Positions 62,506 through 64,000 of a stretch of 64,000 bases of DNA are shown piece by piece. A program made the translations under genes and the position numbers. Position 1 is the first letter of the stretch, and the number at the start of each line of letters is the position of its first letter. The notes under the pieces are model-generated. The model searched no databases. It was not told the origin of the DNA and was given only the letters and a program-made list of their open reading frames with translations. The DNA is from Candidatus Kapaibacterium sp. (GTDB lineage: Bacteria > Bacteroidota > Ignavibacteria > Kapaibacteriales > UBA7675): positions 19,374 to 83,373 of the forward strand of contig JANQRB010000115.1 of the NCBI GenBank assembly GCA_028284775.1, read 5' to 3'.

Positions 62506-64000
62506 ATGCAATACATTCTGACGACTGATGAAATGCGTGCCGCCGATACTTTCGCGATCGAAGACATCGGTATTCCTTCCGCCATTTTGATGGAAAATGC
62601 GGCGCGCTCGGTCGCCGACGAGATTCGCTGTATTGCAGCCGGGCGCCAGCTTCAAGAAGTCCGAGTGGCAATTTTTTGCGGAAGCGGCAACAATGGCGGT
62701 GACGGCTTTGCTCTGGCCCGCCATCTGCAAGCCTGGGCCGAAGTGGAAGTTTACCTGGTCGGCCATTCAGATCGGATGTCAGCGGAAACCCGCTGCAATT
62801 TTGAGGTGCTGCCTCGCCTCGGCATAGCGGTCCGGCATCTGGACAGCGCCGCGGCGATAGCGGCTCTGCAGGCGATCGAAGCCGACATTCTGATCGACGC
62901 GCTGCTGGGGATCGGCGCCAACGACGAGCCGCGCGAGCCGCTGCTCTCTGTGCTGCAGGCCTTACAGAATCTTACAGCAGCCTGCCGCGTCGCCATCGAC
63001 GTGCCGACCGGTTTGAACGCCGACAGCGGCCGTGCCCATCGGGCCTGTTTCAGGGCCGACTACTGCCTTACCATGGCTGCCGCAAAACGCGGAATGCTGC
63101 TGGGCGACGGACCTGCGGCCTGCGGCGAAATCCGGATCGCGGCAATAGGTATTCCCGCCAGGGTCATCGCCGACATTGCATCCGTAAGGGTACTGGAAGA
63201 TAGCGACGTCCGCCGCTGGCTGCCCGCGCGCAAGAAACGAACGAATAAGTTCGACTACGGTCGGGTGGCGGTGATCGCTGGCTCGCGGCGTATGCCCGGC
63301 GCAGCTGCTTTGGCCGCAAACGCAGCAATTGGCGCGGGCGCCGGCCTTGTGACGCTGTACTCGACCGAAATTCACCCTGCCCTGCGACCGGAAGTGATGC
63401 CGACAGAGTTGCCAGCGACCGAAGAAGGGACGATCGCTCCCGCTGCGCGCAGCAGCCTGGTCCGGGCTATCGAAAGCAGCTCGGTAATTATCGTCGGTCC
63501 AGGGCTCGGAACAAATGAAGAGACGCTGGCCATGATCGCCGAGCTGTTCGCTGTCGTGCCGGACGACAAAATGATTGTAGTGGATGCAGACGGATTACGC
63601 GCATTGCAGCCTGACGCCGCCATCGGCGCTCCTGTAATCCTGACGCCGCATGCGGGAGAATTTGCCCGCCTGAGCGGTATCCCGCGGCGGGAAATCGAAG
63701 AGCAGGGTACAAGGCATGCGCCGGCCTGGGCGGCAGCTCACGGATATACCCTGCTGCTGAAAGGGGTGCCCAGCATTATCAGCGACGGCAGCAAGACATA
63801 TTGGAATGCAGGCGGCAATCCCGGGATGGCCACTGCCGGCAGCGGAGACGTTCTGAGCGGAATTATCGCAGCCATGGCCGCGCAGGGCCTCGCTCCTTTT
63901 AAGTCTGCGGCGCTCGGCGCGTATTTGCATGCGGCGGCAGGCGATCATTATGCGAGCCGTTACAGCCAGGAATCGCTGACGGCAAGCGCAATAATCGATA
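62506..64000 (+). CDS. nnr: bifunctional NAD(P)H-hydrate epimerase/dehydratase (incomplete at the right edge)
   Basis: The reading frame is open to the window end, about 498 residues. The N-terminal half is the NnrE epimerase (YjeF_N): MRAADTFAIEDIGIPSAILM, FCGSGNNGGDGFALARHL and VAIDVPTGLNADSG. The C-terminal half is the NnrD dehydratase (ribokinase-like fold): FDYGRVAVIAGSRRMPGAA, VVDADGLRAL, VILTPHAGEFARLSG and GNPGMATAGSGDVLSGI, which supplies the catalytic and nucleotide-binding residues. Together they repair hydrated NADH and NADPH. Only the last few residues are missing. The ATG at 62506 is the family start. Confidence 0.95.
   Translation, partial: MQYILTTDEMRAADTFAIEDIGIPSAILMENAARSVADEIRCIAAGRQLQEVRVAIFCGSGNNGGDGFALARHLQAWAEVEVYLVGHSDRMSAETRCNFEVLPRLGIAVRHLDSAAAIAALQAIEADILIDALLGIGANDEPREPLLSVLQALQNLTAACRVAIDVPTGLNADSGRAHRACFRADYCLTMAAAKRGMLLGDGPAACGEIRIAAIGIPARVIADIASVRVLEDSDVRRWLPARKKRTNKFDYGRVAVIAGSRRMPGAAALAANAAIGAGAGLVTLYSTEIHPALRPEVMPTELPATEEGTIAPAARSSLVRAIESSSVIIVGPGLGTNEETLAMIAELFAVVPDDKMIVVDADGLRALQPDAAIGAPVILTPHAGEFARLSGIPRREIEEQGTRHAPAWAAAHGYTLLLKGVPSIISDGSKTYWNAGGNPGMATAGSGDVLSGIIAAMAAQGLAPFKSAALGAYLHAAAGDHYASRYSQESLTASAIID

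Overview
The window looks like a chromosomal segment of a Bacteroidota/FCB-group bacterium, perhaps from the Ignavibacteria/Kapabacteria side of that group. The class is an inference. The evidence is: six large secreted proteins that end in type IX secretion (T9SS) sorting-like domains; two DUF5686 outer-membrane proteins with a carboxypeptidase-like regulatory domain; a lipoprotein built like one repeat of the T9SS translocon SprA/Sov; a bifunctional-nuclease/UVR protein; a tRNA gene without an encoded CCA end; and several promoter-like sites of the Bacteroidota type (TTG, 18-20 nt, TAnnTTTG). I see no phage, insertion sequence or CRISPR array.

Layout. 1-1186: a tRNA-modification-like operon (end of an MnmC/MnmL-like FAD oxidoreductase, an MnmM/YtqB-like methyltransferase, an S4 RNA-binding protein), followed by 0.5 kb of hairpin-rich noncoding DNA. 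1.7-7.0 kb: nth, a lone sdhC, a small barrel protein, a Cys-bearing membrane protein and mutL. 7.3-17.8 kb: envelope genes (1360-residue Ig-repeat protein, SprA-module lipoprotein, barrel protein, small lipoprotein, WD40 cargo protein) and chrA. 18.7-24.2 kb: a DUF2569 membrane protein, an HD/cyclic-nucleotide-binding-like regulator, an OlsF/GlsF-type fused acyltransferase and a CYTH protein. 24.2-32.0 kb: three more T9SS cargo proteins. 32.3-37.7 kb: a REC-histidine kinase facing sixA, a PASTA protein, nrnA and lysine 6-aminotransferase. 38.4-51.0 kb: an unknown membrane protein, a 1927-residue C25 (gingipain-family) peptidase and two tandem DUF5686 proteins. 51.3-54.5 kb: a tightly overlapping three-gene set (small membrane protein, methyltransferase, sulfatase-like enzyme) of the type found with surface polysaccharide. 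54.7-56.0 kb: an ECF sigma factor and a barrel protein. 56.0-56.4 kb: tRNA-Met and two small-RNA-like elements. 56.5-64 kb: bfn-uvr, etfA, etfB, uvrA and the start of nnr.

The most unusual element is at 56046-56274. Downstream of tRNA-Met, on its strand, lie two related elements of about 80 nt. Each has a 6-bp stem (preserved by U-G/U-A changes) that presents a 14-nt loop containing an invariant C-rich sequence, and each ends in an intrinsic terminator. The distal copy has its own Bacteroidota-type promoter placed so that transcription would start at the first conserved base; the proximal copy has none and may be released from the tRNA transcript. I propose this as a pair of trans-acting small RNAs that target G-rich ribosome-binding regions.

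Much of the rest is housekeeping (nth, mutL, uvrA, etfAB, nnr, nrnA) interleaved with envelope and secretion cargo. The large proteins, DUF5686 pair, polysaccharide operon, aminolipid synthase and ECF unit together suggest a cell with an elaborate, actively remodelled outer surface.
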